From Sisyra terminalis (Eukaryota > Arthropoda > Insecta > Neuroptera > Sisyridae): a stretch of DNA of 64,000 bases. The translations under genes and the position numbers were made by a program. Where the stretch lies: contig OY292275.1 of the NCBI GenBank assembly GCA_958496175.1, positions 42,671,701-42,735,700 of the forward strand, given 5' to 3'. The notes beneath the pieces are model-generated. The model did not search any database. It saw nothing but the letters and a program-made list of their open reading frames with translations, and was not told the origin of the DNA. Shown piece by piece: positions 37,101 through 47,111 of the stretch (position 1 is its first letter; every line of letters starts with the position of its first letter).

Positions 37101-38901
37101 AAATTTTAAAACATAAGTATTATGTAAAAGACAAAAGAATCAACGTAAAACACAAAGAAAAGTTTATGATGTTAGAATAGGTTTTCAATTTTTATAAAAG
37201 CTACGATTTGTTAACTATCCTTTAAAGTGGAAACTAAACTCTTTTTTACACGTATTGAAGTTTTGTTACGTTTTGTTATTACAATGATTACTGTTAAGGA
37301 ATACGTTTCAACTAGATGGCTTATCGAAATATGACTGTAAACATCAATAATTTTAAAAAATACATAAGAACGGGAAGGATCAGCATACCACAGTTCATTA
37401 GACAAGAACGATTGTGCTAGCTAAATGTTGTGTTAAAATATTTTGCATGATTTTATCATTAACTATGATAACACTAACATTGTCTCGTCCTTAAAAGAAA
37501 TTGCGACTTTATTTATTAATTAAACACACTACATAGTTATATTTCGATAGGTTCAACAGCGGAAGCGTATTCGTCTATTAATAATTTTCGATAAAAATAA
37601 TTTAGTTAAAAAAATAATCTAATAGAAACTATGCAGTAAAATATCGGATTAAAGATTTTAATTTACCTACATAAGTATGAGCACTGCTTTGGATAGTTAA
37701 AATATCGTTTCTATGAACAAAAGTGGTGCATTATCTTATGGAAAAATACTAATGGAACCCTAATGCCCATTGGACTTTGGCAACTATTCTAATAGAATCC
37801 ATGGTATCATAATCGCAAAAATACTAGTGGATTATAGTATTTTTCATTAGAGCTGCGACATGGTCTGTGAAATTTCTAAAAATATCATTCATTATGCAAC
37901 TCATAAACTAATATTTTAAGAAATGCATGTTTTTAATGATCTTGTTTGCTAAGTTTAAAATATCAATTCGTGTTATGATTAAATTGGTTTTATGATTTTT
38001 AGGTAATCCCCACGGACAGTATAATCCATTGATGAATATGCCGATGGAGTCGTCTGTAAAAATTGAACCACGAGGTAAAAAACGGTTTAAACGAAAGCTT
38101 TAACACTGACGTAAAGAGTACTGAATTGGGCGCCTATTTCCAGAAATTCCTGCTCAATCGAATAAGACGTTTGGGGGCAGTCTCAGCCCGATGTACTCGC
38201 CTGGAGCTAACATCGATACCATGCAGTACCGAATACCACCCTCGATTAGTCCGGGCAAGTCTCCATCACCGATGGATCTTCCAGCAGACAACATGTATGT
38301 GCCACCGCCTCAATACCAACTTCAGAACGTTATGTCAATGCACTCTCCATCCTCATCACCCATACAAAAACCACTCGATCCGATCCACTTAGCTCCTCAC
38401 AACCCCATTTGGAACATTCCCCAATCGGCGCCACACAACCAGCCGTTCCACTCACCGACAGAACAGTGGAACATTCCTCCGGAAGCGGCGCAGCCACCTA
38501 TATCCTATGCAGAATGGAACGGAAATTCCCACCCAAGTCCCACTAATTTTGAAGTGGGAAACTTAATTGACACAAATAACTACACAGCACCAACTCCCGT
38601 CACCTGTCCGATGAATAGTTTTGATAATCCACCCGCTGGTCTCAGCAGCGTTCTTGATTTGGACAGCCAAGAACTAACTCAACTTAATTCAGCCGAAATT
38701 GCGGCTGGTCTCAATGTCTTCGACCATCAACTTTCCGAAAACCTCTCCAACAATCTATCGTTGTCGGATGCTCGAGTCAACCCGGCAAACCACCCGCCAA
38801 ATAACGATGAACCGACCGAAAATATGACCGACAGTTTTACCCGACTTACAAACTCAACGATAAACGAAATTTGTAATTTAAATGCAATGTTAAAGAAATA
38901 A
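29331..38901 (+). CDS. dl: Dorsal (Rel/NF-kappaB), isoform A
   Basis: Spliced model: 29331-29340, 31268-31327, 31391-31706, 32076-32254, 32308-32537, 32599-32839, 35908-36006, 38003-38074, 38144-38901. It gives 654 residues, every junction has GT/AG ends and all phases agree. The Rel homology domain spans about residues 63-345. It has the DNA-contact loop RFRYECEGR (78-86), then [51 protein letters not shown] (start of the dimerisation half) and [12 protein letters not shown]. The nuclear localisation signal KRKRQR (350-355) comes from the 35908 exon. A VKIEPRE segment and a Pro/Ser/Asn/Gln-rich transactivation-type tail follow, ending in NAMLKK. Dorsal is the Toll-pathway transcription factor, held in the cytoplasm by Cactus and acting in dorsoventral patterning and immunity. 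Family identity is certain. The first exon and the choice between Dorsal and Dif are less so, but the A/B architecture fits dorsal. Confidence 0.88.
29341..31267 (+). other. dorsal intron before the Rel exons
   Basis: AT-rich intronic DNA with no supported gene. CAGTATTTCTCAACTGGTGG at 29721-29740 is a hAT-like left terminus without a visible partner. Two overlapping opposite-strand frames at 29871-30110 look like chance. Confidence 0.4.
31268..31327 (+). CDS. dl: dorsal exon, acidic N-terminal segment
   Basis: Acceptor TCTAG|AAAC and donor GTCA|GTAAGT; phase 1 in and phase 1 out. Encodes [19 protein letters not shown], with an in-frame ATG at 31291 that could start translation if an upstream noncoding exon joins here. 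Confidence 0.8.
31391..31706 (+). CDS. dl: dorsal exon, start of Rel homology domain
   Basis: Acceptor TTAACAG and donor TATCG|GTAAGT. Carries the Ser/Asn-rich linker and then the Rel start with the DNA-binding motif [16 protein letters not shown] and the strand [14 protein letters not shown]. The split Arg codon is completed by the next exon. Confidence 0.95.
32076..32254 (+). CDS. dl: dorsal exon, Rel N-terminal half
   Basis: Acceptor TGTCCAG and donor AGA|AGTAAA read as A|GTAAAA. Encodes [20 protein letters not shown] through [20 protein letters not shown], highly conserved among insect Dorsal proteins. Confidence 0.95.
32308..32537 (+). CDS. dl: dorsal exon, Rel linker and dimerisation start
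   Basis: Acceptor TTTGTAG and donor GAAAAA|GTATGC. Encodes [20 protein letters not shown], then the [20 protein letters not shown] hinge and the first dimerisation strands ending ILLFCEK. Confidence 0.95.
32599..34164 (+). CDS. dl: dorsal dual-function exon: Rel end plus B terminus
   Basis: Acceptor GATTCCAG. The first 241 bases complete the Rel domain for both isoforms. The internal donor AAAAAG|GTAGGC at 32840 is used for isoform A. If it is ignored, the frame runs on to the stop at 34162 as the B-specific C-terminus. Isoform choice therefore depends on one donor competing with polyadenylation at 34244. Confidence 0.9.
   Translation, partial: VTKEDIQVRFFEEKDGQVKWEGFADFQPADVHRQVGIAFRTPRYHTLEVTEPVKVLIQLLRPSDKACSEPLPFILTPLEKGRPAFWSLRRSLAKKNDHSTFNQMFSQILTANNNQNIPNNNKIVVDNITILEPETQNQIQIGDEWKTLEQIEAEQQSQWNTLPTPTELNNNNPEEKSLSDLLNQVAELDEIYSDTQTRLLTTNENLEKSPSRVTPAHPTMDVDPDPEDSNTYSSLQMAFKNPIDLMDKFDEVITAHGPLIEITSQKRENCDSEKLPPLPPKRAKKTDSATILPIIGRPLSQNICASSNSIALSTSQAQSILGSSNSSLVRKPVSRSASFNVVRTRPTEFSAPQKHLPPTPTNADTLPNPKKRGFFSKLFRRNSKDKTAARPKTTSNLNSPNRGSVASFKSLRDGNGVANISLSGGHMQTKANASKNSPDVIHISLKGPINELESDSKPNESETIQTNGKDFDDNIITEENNLDLTEAEHYALYTAIAPHATQSEFDETSCYYAPVEGGKVL
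34244..34249 (+). terminator. poly(A) signal for dorsal-B
   Basis: AATAAA lies 80 bp after the B stop codon and is followed by AT-rich downstream sequence. It gives a short 3' UTR for the B transcript. Confidence 0.6.
34250..35907 (+). other. intron remainder between dorsal-B end and NLS exon
   Basis: Noncoding AT-rich DNA, intronic for isoform A. An imperfect inverted repeat at 35588-35733 is listed separately. I see nothing else. Confidence 0.6.
35588..35733. repeat. inverted repeat, MITE-like
   Basis: AGTATAATATGCTAGATAGC near 35596 is mirrored by AATATCTAGTATATTATATC near 35697, about 145 bp end to end. No clear duplication was found, so it may be a small MITE or an RNA hairpin in the isoform A intron. 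Confidence 0.4.
35908..36006 (+). CDS. dl: dorsal-A exon with nuclear localisation signal
   Basis: Acceptor TTTTTTAG and donor AACAATA|GTAAGT; phase 1 in and phase 1 out. Encodes [20 protein letters not shown], which places the basic nuclear localisation signal directly after the Rel domain, as in other Dorsal and NF-kappaB proteins. Confidence 0.9.
36007..38002 (+). other. dorsal-A intron
   Basis: AT-rich, with no gene. A weak inverted repeat based on GGAAAAATACTAATGGA occurs at 37738-37850. Confidence 0.55.
38003..38074 (+). CDS. dl: dorsal-A exon, VKIEPR segment
   Basis: Acceptor ATTTTTAG and donor CACGAG|GTAAAA. Encodes [20 protein letters not shown] followed by IEPR. The KIEPR motif resembles a SUMO-acceptor core (psi-K-x-E) and the IKTEPRD segment of Drosophila Dorsal. 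Confidence 0.88.
38144..38901 (+). CDS. dl: dorsal-A terminal coding exon
   Basis: Acceptor TATTTCCAG; stop TAA at 38899-38901. Encodes a Pro/Ser/Asn/Gln-rich, mostly disordered tail with many SP and PP steps ([20 protein letters not shown]), then an acidic/hydrophobic stretch [20 protein letters not shown] that looks like a transactivation segment, and a final [17 protein letters not shown]. Confidence 0.9.
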
Positions 38902-40417
38902 TAGCAAGGACTACGTTCAACGCAAATGGCATCACAATTTTAAAAACGGCTGTGATTTATTTTTCATATTTTCTATCAATGACTTTTCTTATTTTTATTG
39001 TACGTAACACGTATTTATACTGTTAACAATTTGTATGTGCGCTAATCCAAATATTTTATTCAACTTTAACAACAAAAGGAAAGTTCGATAAAATAAACTA
39101 TAAAAAGAAAATAATTTGAATAATAACATCAATAAGATATCAAAAAGATATTTATGATTTAAGTCTAAATTTACATTTAACTTTATTTGTTGAAGTTAAT
39201 CGGTAAGAAATTGAGTTAAAGTAATTTAAAGTTAAACTAGAGTTATAAGGGATTAGGTAAAATTTTTGAAATCAATTGTACAGAAGATAAATTTCGTTCA
39301 GGTTTTATTGAGCATATTATATATCATTTTCAAATCAAAATTCATATCAAAATTCGATTTCCAGTTTTCCATTTTTATGTTTGATTTTATGATGTCTAAA
39401 AATGAAAAATGATATTTCAAAATTAGTCTGATGACAGAAAGTGTATCTGATAACAGACAATTACGATTTCTTGTTTGTTTAATTATTCGGTAACTACACA
39501 CAAAAAATATTTTTAATTGTGTAAAAGAATAATGAGGAAAACAAGGAATAAATTATTTAAATTAATTGTAATGTTTGTTATTGTTAAAAATTACTTAAAT
39601 TTATGCATCAGTTAATTGTCTTTTAAAGGATTAAAAAAAGTACAATAAGACCTGTAAACTTTAATGTGAATAATGAAAATAAGAAGCTTTGAACAATATT
39701 CAGATAATTAATTATCTTGCAGTTGATTTCGAACAATTTGCTTAAATTCAGTAATTATATACTCGTAAATGTAGGCTATTTAACTTCAAGGTGGTACATT
39801 ATAGTCTTCGATGCTTATAATCTATAGTACATCCAAAAACCAATGAACAAACAGTCTTTGATGGCAAAAGTGCGATTTTTTGGATTATTAAGCTTACCTA
39901 ATATCTAATACAATATTCCAACCAAGCAAAAACAGCAAAAAATTAAAAGGTAGCAATATTGTATCGAAGACGCTAATATTCTTTAACTACTTTCTTTTCA
40001 ATTCCATACTCCATTCAATCGCTCATTTATTATTGAAAATATTAGTACAAAAACCGTCCGAAGTGTTAGAGCTTCAATGCATCTATACTCTAAAATTTTG
40101 GCAATACCAATTCTTATATATTAACACATTCGGATTAGCGCGTTTTGATCTGACTCTTAAAAAATCAGTGACGCATTTTTCAAATTATTACACAATCTAT
40201 TTTAATTTGAAATATAATTGACAGAAACCGTCAATTTGTTTTTGAATAAGTCTTTATGGAGGAGTTGTTATCATATCATTATAAAATTATGCAATGTATA
40301 TATATTATTAACTATATATTATAAATATATAAAAATATTTTTTTAATATTAAGACCAATTGTAATTAATTACGTTATTGTAATATCATTGATTTTTTTTT
40401 GTTAAACTTTAAATAAA
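38902..40417 (+). other. dorsal-A 3' UTR
   Basis: AT-rich sequence without exon signals. The last good poly(A) signal before the opposing gene is AATAAA at 40412-40417. Earlier AATAAA-like words occur near 39090, so the UTR may be shorter. Confidence 0.5.
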
Positions 40418-41934
40418 ATTTTATGAAACAACGAATTATACACCTTTTTTATTTGAACCTTAATTCCTGTTGTTGTCAATCTGTAAATTTACAAAATTCA
40501 CAATAAAGAAGAACTAACTTTCAAATCATTTAAGTAAAGCAAAAGCGTCAATTACAATCTAGCTGGTGTTTCTTTAAAAAAATGTGTCCGGCTTTTTATA
40601 AACAGTCTAGTTTTATTGCAAAAAGTTACGAATTATATATATGAAGTGAGAGGGTATATATTTACGTAGATAATGTATTATTTACATGTGTGTTATTATT
40701 TCTTTGTACTGAGGTTTGGTTCTTTAAAAATATTTGCTGCACATAGGTATAAGTCAAAAAAATAAAATTTATATACCTTTATGACAACTAGCTATTAAAC
40801 AACTTTATAAAGCTTTTAATTGTCGGACTAGAACATAGTTTAAAGCTCTAGTTTAAAAATTCTAACTATTTGGGAATCATTTAGAAATAATAGGGAAATA
40901 AAAAGCTTTCGAGAATAAATACAAAGAATAAATCCTATATAAACGATTTGTATATGTAGTTTTGTGAATAAATTTTTGGTCTTTTTGTAGAAAAATAACA
41001 TCAATTTTAGTATTTGTGCAAAGCTTTTATAACGACGAGATAAAGAAAGAAGATTTTTAATTTTGGAAATAATATAATAGTTAATATTTATTGTTATAAT
41101 TCAGGTATTTAAAAGCTTTATCGTTGCACATTTTTCAATCCCTAATTTTGCATTCAATAATAATTTTTTAAACGGTACAAGTAGCTTTCATACAAATCAC
41201 TATGTCTGGCAACGTCTCATTTTCTATAGTTTTTAATTTGAATCCATTAATAAAGCGGTAATAAAGAAAATTTTCAAAAAAAAAAGATAAATTAGATGAT
41301 TCCAGAATTGAATTAGCAACATCGCGAATTGAATTCTTGAAAACAAAACAAAAATTTAGACGTCGCTATACAGTGTTTTGTTTAAACGCTGCCCTTACCT
41401 ATTACACTATTCATTCAATTTATTAAAATATCTGAAAAGCAAAATCAATTGTTTAGATTTTACAAAAAATATTTATAAATAATAAAGAAATTTTTAATGT
41501 ATTTTATATTATTACAGTAATATACTATTCGATATACATTACACAAAATTGCTTACGTGACTTCGCCGTTGTTATATCTTCTTAACACGAAGTACAGATA
41601 ATGATATATAGGTAAATATTATTTTCGTGGTTTCAACTAATTATCATAACATCGTTGGATTTAAATTTGAGAATACTTTTTTGACACAGTAACTAAAAAT
41701 ATTGTATGTTGTTCATTGAATTTTTAAACTATAACGCTTTTATATTAAAAATAGTTGGCTTTTTTTCCACATGAAAAAATATTTTTAGGCATTGTGTAGC
41801 ATAAAAGACTAGTTTATTTGAAGATGTACAATTATCAAATCACCAATAGGTATGAAAACGTAAACTATTAGTTAACCATTTATTACTGTGATGATAAATT
41901 TAAAAGAAAAAAAATAATGTAATGAAAAAGTAAC
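40418..41934. other. convergent intergenic region, dorsal to U2af38
   Basis: No gene visible. TCTGGCAACGTCTCATTTTC near 41206 resembles one arm of the family A MITE and may be a solo-arm remnant. Confidence 0.4.
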
Positions 41935-41940
41935 TTTATT
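41935..41940 (-). terminator. poly(A) signal for U2af38
   Basis: TTTATT on the plus strand reads AATAAA on the minus strand, about 260 bases after the stop codon. Confidence 0.5.
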
Positions 41941-42197
41941 TAAATTGGATAATGCTGATACATATACATACGAGTAGAGTAATAAAAAATGTAGCATTAT
42001 AAGATGCATTTGAAACTTTTGGTATGATCTTAACATTTAATATGAAAATTCTTGGATGAGGAAAAATTAAAGAAACACACAAATGTCTAAATTACTTGGT
42101 ATATGATCTTAAAGAAATACCAATGTTAAAATACACGAAATGCTAATAACTCAATTTTAGATTTTCGTGAAAGAAAAAAAAAACGTTTTTAAGCATA

Positions 42198-43122
42198 TTA
42201 ATATCGGCCCGAACGACCTTCGCGTCGATCACGCTCACGGTCTCTGTCACGTCGGTCTCTTGAACGGGAGCGTTTTCCACGTCCACGGGAACGTGAACGC
42301 GACCTGGATCGTCGACCTCCACCCAAACTGCGACCACCGCCAATGCCACCTTTTCGTCGCGAATACAAATAACGGCGAAGTTCACGTGAAATAGGCTTCA
42401 AGTGCATGAAGTTGCAAAATCCAGATCGGGTACATTCGCCCATTTCATATTGGCGACAACAGGCTTCACGAAAATCGGTAACTGGAGATAATTCTGCATA
42501 TACTGGGCGACCTCCAAACCAACGATTGTTCAAGTCACTAACAGCTCGTTCTGCGTCTTCTTCACGACGAAACTACAACATTTTTCAAGCATAATAAGAA
42601 GCTTTACAAATTACTTTATATACTTTCTTACCTTAATGTAAACATTTCCGACCAAATGGTCGCCTAAATTGTCACAAACATTCATTTCTTCAATCTCGCC
42701 ATACCGATCTTCACATTCGACGAAAACATCTTCAAAGAAATTGTCATAATGCTCCTGCATTTCCTCATCCGAAACATTAGCCACAACTACAGAAAAAATA
42801 GTATCAGAAAAAGCTTCCTCAATCGTCTAAACAAAAACGCCGCAATACTTACGATGGCTTCCGTCAGCCGATTTGGCTGAATTCTGAGGGTTCACATACA
42901 AATTTTGCAAAAGTACTGTTTGGGAAAATGTTGGTTTATTGTGTATTCGAGAACATCGATCTCCATGTCGGCAAGCACCAATTTTAAAGTAAAAAGAGCA
43001 GTTGACTCTATAAGTAAAAACATAGGTAAGCAACAACTAAACAAAACGTGTTTATACAAATGAAACATCAAGTCTTACTTGTCTTTTTCAGTTCCGAAAA
43101 TCGAAGCTAAATATTCCGCCAT
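42198..43122 (-). CDS. U2af38: U2 snRNP auxiliary factor small subunit (U2AF35/U2af38)
   Basis: Four exons on the minus strand: 43122-43079, 43007-42853, 42786-42632, 42572-42198. All have GT/AG ends and agreeing phases, giving 242 residues against 240 in human U2AF1. It begins [19 protein letters not shown] finger 1 uses C18, C27, C33 and H37 (with S34 conserved). The UHM domain follows (about 44-145), with [38 protein letters not shown] and the conserved RWF Trp136. Finger 2 uses C157, C165, C171 and H175. The C-terminus is an RS domain (about 195-242) with [11 protein letters not shown] and [13 protein letters not shown]. The protein recognises the 3' splice-site AG as a heterodimer with U2AF50 in the nucleus. 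It is divergent from the COMMD8-like gene and convergent with dorsal. Confidence 0.97.
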
Positions 43123-43478
43123 TATTTCGTAGCTATTAAATTACAAATTGACATCGATAGGCTTCTCAAACTATAAAAATTATTAAAGCGTCAATTAAAT
43201 CTGTAATGAATGGAGGACATATTTGAAAACAGCGATAAGCGCTCTCGAAATAGTAGAATTCTGTATGATTTATATCGAATTCTATAGACTTAAGTTAGTG
43301 GAATAACATCCAAAAGAATAATTCCGACAGTGTTTGACGTTTCCTGTCATTTCTTGTATTCAATTATGTTATCATCGTTATCATTATCATTGGCAAGATT
43401 AAAACTATTAAAATAGTTCGGAAAGTTTTCATTAGTTAATTTTTACCATAAATGACTTAAATCTGCAAAATCATTACT
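43123..43478. promoter_or_regulatory. shared bidirectional promoter region, U2af38/COMMD8
   Basis: 356 bp separate the two divergent start codons. CATCGATA at 43152-43159 differs by one base from the insect DRE (TATCGATA), a core motif of housekeeping promoters. No TATA box is evident, also usual for housekeeping genes. Confidence 0.6.
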
Positions 43479-44100
43479 ATGGATAAAGAGGGAATAGATT
43501 TATCTCCATTGTTAAAAATAAGTGACACAGATTTATTAGTGAAGGTACAAATACCGATTGATTAAATTTCATCAAATTAACACCAAAACTTAGTTTATTT
43601 TCAGCTGCATAGATGATTTAATAAAAAAAACTCCCGTTTTGGACGATCACATTCACACAGAAGAGGTGGAATTAACCAAAGAAGATTACAGGAACGCTTT
43701 GCAAGCAGTGCAACATTTGTACATTAAAGCAACTCATGAGGAAGATTTTGATTTCGATCAAATAACCGACTTAGACAAAAATATTATTGAAGTCCTGAAA
43801 TCTTGTTATGAGATACGGAAAAATGCAATTTCTAAAGCTTTATTGGTGCTTAAACTTTCCGAAAATAAGTTGTTAATGAAAGATTTTGATTGGCGGCTGA
43901 AAGTTATATTGGGAAGTTCTTCGTATTCTTCTTTATATGATCCAATAGTAGAATTTGATTTCCTATGTGTTAAAAAAAATGGCAGTGAGACGAATTTCGA
44001 AAAAGTGCCTTTTGAAATGGATTGTGATGAATTAGATAAGTTAATATCAGTTTTAGAATCAGCTAATACGAATAATAATACAAATGATAGCCCTATTTAA
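43479..44100 (+). CDS. COMM domain-containing protein, COMMD8-like
   Basis: Two-exon model. Exon 1 at 43479-43544 encodes MDKEGIDLSPLLKISDTDLL then VK. Exon 2 from about 43605 to the stop at 44098-44100 starts CIDDLIKKTPVLDD. Together about 186 residues, against 183 in human COMMD8. The C-terminal COMM domain shows DFDWRLKVILGSSSYSSLYD and then VPFEMDCDELDKLISVLESAN, which match the DFDW...LKL and EM...EL..LI..LE.AN signatures of COMMD8. COMMD proteins form the Commander complex, which recycles endosomal cargo and modulates NF-kappaB turnover. Odd point: with the donor GTACAA at 43545 and the acceptor CAG at 43602-43604, the exons are one base out of frame; homology suggests K joins directly to C. 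Using the donor GTTAAA at 43511 restores the frame but drops a conserved segment. Confidence 0.78.
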
Positions 44101-44970
44101 TTATATCTAAAAGGAAAAAAATCACTATATTTAATTTATATATTATTAATATAGACATTCCAATTCATTAAGAAGAAAATTAAAACTTCTTTCATTATGT
44201 GTTTTTAGTGTTTTCATTTCAGTGTTAAGATAATTTGGTATTAAATTCTCGCCAATTTTGATCCTTTGTTCCAAATGTGAATCTCTGATTGATTGTAAAT
44301 ACTTAACTAAAAAAATCAATAAAAATATATATTCTTAATCTTGCAGTTTCTTGTATAAATATGTTGTGTTGTATAAATACGGTTTTGCTACTAGTCAACT
44401 CTGGTTTCCAATTTCGCAACAAGCAAGGCCTATATTTCTCGTTTTTATAGATTCGGATAACTAAATCAATAGATTATTGAGAATACTAAAATAAAAATCA
44501 CTAAACTCCTTATATATTATTAAGTGGTATTGAATAAATTATAAAAATAAACTTAATTACACATTTGTTTTATTTGATTATGAAAAAAATTATGCTTGAA
44601 CGTCTCAATTCAAAGCCAAGTCAAAGAGCTCAAAATATTTTTCTCACAAAGTTGTTCGTACAAAGTCAAATAATAATTTTATTTAATTTATTTCCGTTAA
44701 CTTATAAAAAAATTCCCAGACTAATTAACTTTTTATGGTGAGTTTATTTGGTTTACTACTATTCCATAATTTAATATATACAAGAACGTACTATAAATTT
44801 TTAATAATCGATTTGTTTCATTTACGAATGAAAAAAGTTTACGCAACTCATAATTCGAACCCATCCCTAATGGTATGAAAAATATGCGATTTTTTCATAA
44901 TTTAGTGAATGGAAAATAAAATTTAGTGCATTTTATTCATAATTTGTTGGGAAAGTTAGTCTTTATAATA
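44101..44970. other. COMMD8 3' region and gene-free stretch
   Basis: AATAAA-type words occur near 44319 and could end the COMMD8 transcript. Beyond that I see no gene. Confidence 0.45.
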
Positions 44971-45600
44971 AAAAGTCACCCCTCGAAAACGATGAATTTC
45001 AGGGCAAATTAAGTGCACGCATTTTTACATCCTTAACTTCCCGTTTCGATTTCCCAAAAATCTAGCCAATAAATGTAATTTCTTTATATGCATTTACCTT
45101 AAGGATGATTCAACCTAAAATATGAAGCTCAAATTTAACGAAAAAAACCATCCCTTATATTCCATTTGTGCCTTTGAAAATTGGCCTTTTTGAAATTTTA
45201 AAAAGATATCGAGGGTGTCCTTTTGCACATAGGACAAAAAATGCATGCACATAATTTACCCAGAAATTCACAGTTTTCGAAGGGTGACTTTTCCTTATAA
45301 GGACTAGTTTTATCAACGGATTATGAAATAATGACCTCTCGTGAGCAGTTATGTGAAATTTTTTTTGTCTTGTGTGCAAAAGGACACCCGTAATATCGTT
45401 TCAAAATTCCAAAAAGGACGATTTTTAAGTGCACTAAAAGGATATAAGGGATGGCTTTTTTCGCTTTAATTAAGTATAATATTATAGAATGAATCCTCCT
45501 TAACGTAACTGCATCAATAAAATTTGTATTTACTTGTTAGATCCTTAGGAATTTAAAACGGGAAGTTAAGAAGGTAAAAATGCATGCACATAATATAGAT
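44971..45600. mobile_element. nested foldback/palindromic element
   Basis: The region 45007-45593 folds on a centre near 45300. GCATTTTTACATCCTTAACT near 45018 pairs with its mirror near 45563-45590. ACCATCCCTTATATTCC (45149) pairs with GGATATAAGGGATGGC (45439). GGGTGTCCTTTTGCAC (45214) pairs with GTGCAAAAGGACACCC (45374). A second inverted pair, AGTCACCCCTCGAAAACGAT (44975) with the mirror of TTTTCGAAGGGTGACTT (45277), shares the internal arm, so the element is composite or has a duplicated arm. No coding capacity. Confidence 0.65.
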
Positions 45601-47103
45601 CATATAGATAATATACGTAATTGTAGCAGTTTAACCAGTTTAATAATGTGGTTCAAGTATTTGCTAAAAGTTTGCAGATTTCTTTACAGATGACACTAAT
45701 GAACAGTTGATTGTTGGAAACCAGCTTTTCGTCAAGTTTAACAAATAAATATTTGAGATTCATTCAAACTATAATTAATAATTCGAAAAAACATTTGCAA
45801 ATTAGTGCTTAAAGTTTTGGATAAGAAATTTTAGTGCAATTATGTTTCTTTTTTAACTATTTAAGTAATATCTTTTGAATTGAAATTGAAAGTACTAGTT
45901 TTTCGATTTTCTTGGACATGAATTATAGTGACGAGCTTATAAATAACAATTTATTGTAAAAATAAAAAAAAAAAACAAAAATTTCTTTATTTATTAATTA
46001 TTCATTTATAAGAACGATTTAAATTTTTGGTGAAGCAATTTGAGATCAACTAATAGTTTTCATTAACATTATTATGAATAAATATCTATCAATTTTGTTC
46101 AGTTTTATTTTTTTTTTGATTGGGGTTAAATTTTCAACTTTTAATGCGTATATATGATTTGCGTATTATTGTATAGGCATTATTTTCAATATTCTGAGTT
46201 AAAAATGTTTTTTTTTAAATTTGTTACCGAGATATTAACCAGTGGTTACATTTTATGGGAAAATATGATAAAAAGGAGGAAAAATAGGATAAATTCATTA
46301 CTGTAGTGATTTCTCACTAGTCGTTGTATTTGTCTCTAGAATTGATTCGATTTTTTAAGTAAACTTATTGTAAAATTAAATCAACGCTTTTAATGAAGCT
46401 TTTAACCAAAAGGAACTTTCCGGAATTAAAATACTTACGTGAAATAATTCAATGAACTTTTGTTGTCTTGCAACACATCTAACAAGTTTCCAACAGGAAA
46501 TGTATTCAACCAATGTTTCCACAGTAAATCTCAACCATAATTAAACTTGTTGTCTCTGAAACTTTTCCTGACAGCATTCATCCATTTGACATTTATTTTT
46601 CCTCTTCAAATTAAAAATCTTATCAACGTTGATGCATAGGTAGGTACACGGCAATGAATTAATGTAAGTATCGTAAGTATTAACAATGGATACCTGTGAC
46701 TTCGTCAGAGTAAGATAACAATGCGTCAACAATATTATTGATTTGCTTTACTACCGTTCGTCAAATGCATAACTTATCTATTTCAATTTCAAACAAATTC
46801 CCTCAAACAAATTCCCGTATTGCAGAAATGCTTTATTAAAATTTTAAAAGCATTTCTATTTTCATACATCAATATCTCACAACTCTTAGATTTAATAAAA
46901 AGAGACAATATTTGTAGAAATATTGGAATAATGGAACAAATACAACAAACAAATGTTCATAACTTTTATTTTATTATTGACTAACCCATTTTCATATAGC
47001 TCAAATAGCTAAAATTTTTAAGCAACTAAATTTTCTGGGCAATTCTAATCGAAAGATGGTAAAAAGAACTTGTATACAAAGAACACAATCTTTAAAACTT
47101 ATC
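45601..47103. other. gene-free stretch
   Basis: AT-rich DNA with only short chance frames. I see no repeat or gene that I can support. Confidence 0.45.
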
Positions 47104-47111
47104 ATGAGACT

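Noticed and set aside
41199..41380. Fourth copy of the family A MITE
   Set aside because: Only one short arm-like word matches; the second arm and the centre are not recognisable.
42143..42394. Open frames overlapping the RS-domain exon on both strands
   Set aside because: They are shadows of the Arg/Ser-rich U2af38 terminal exon in other frames.
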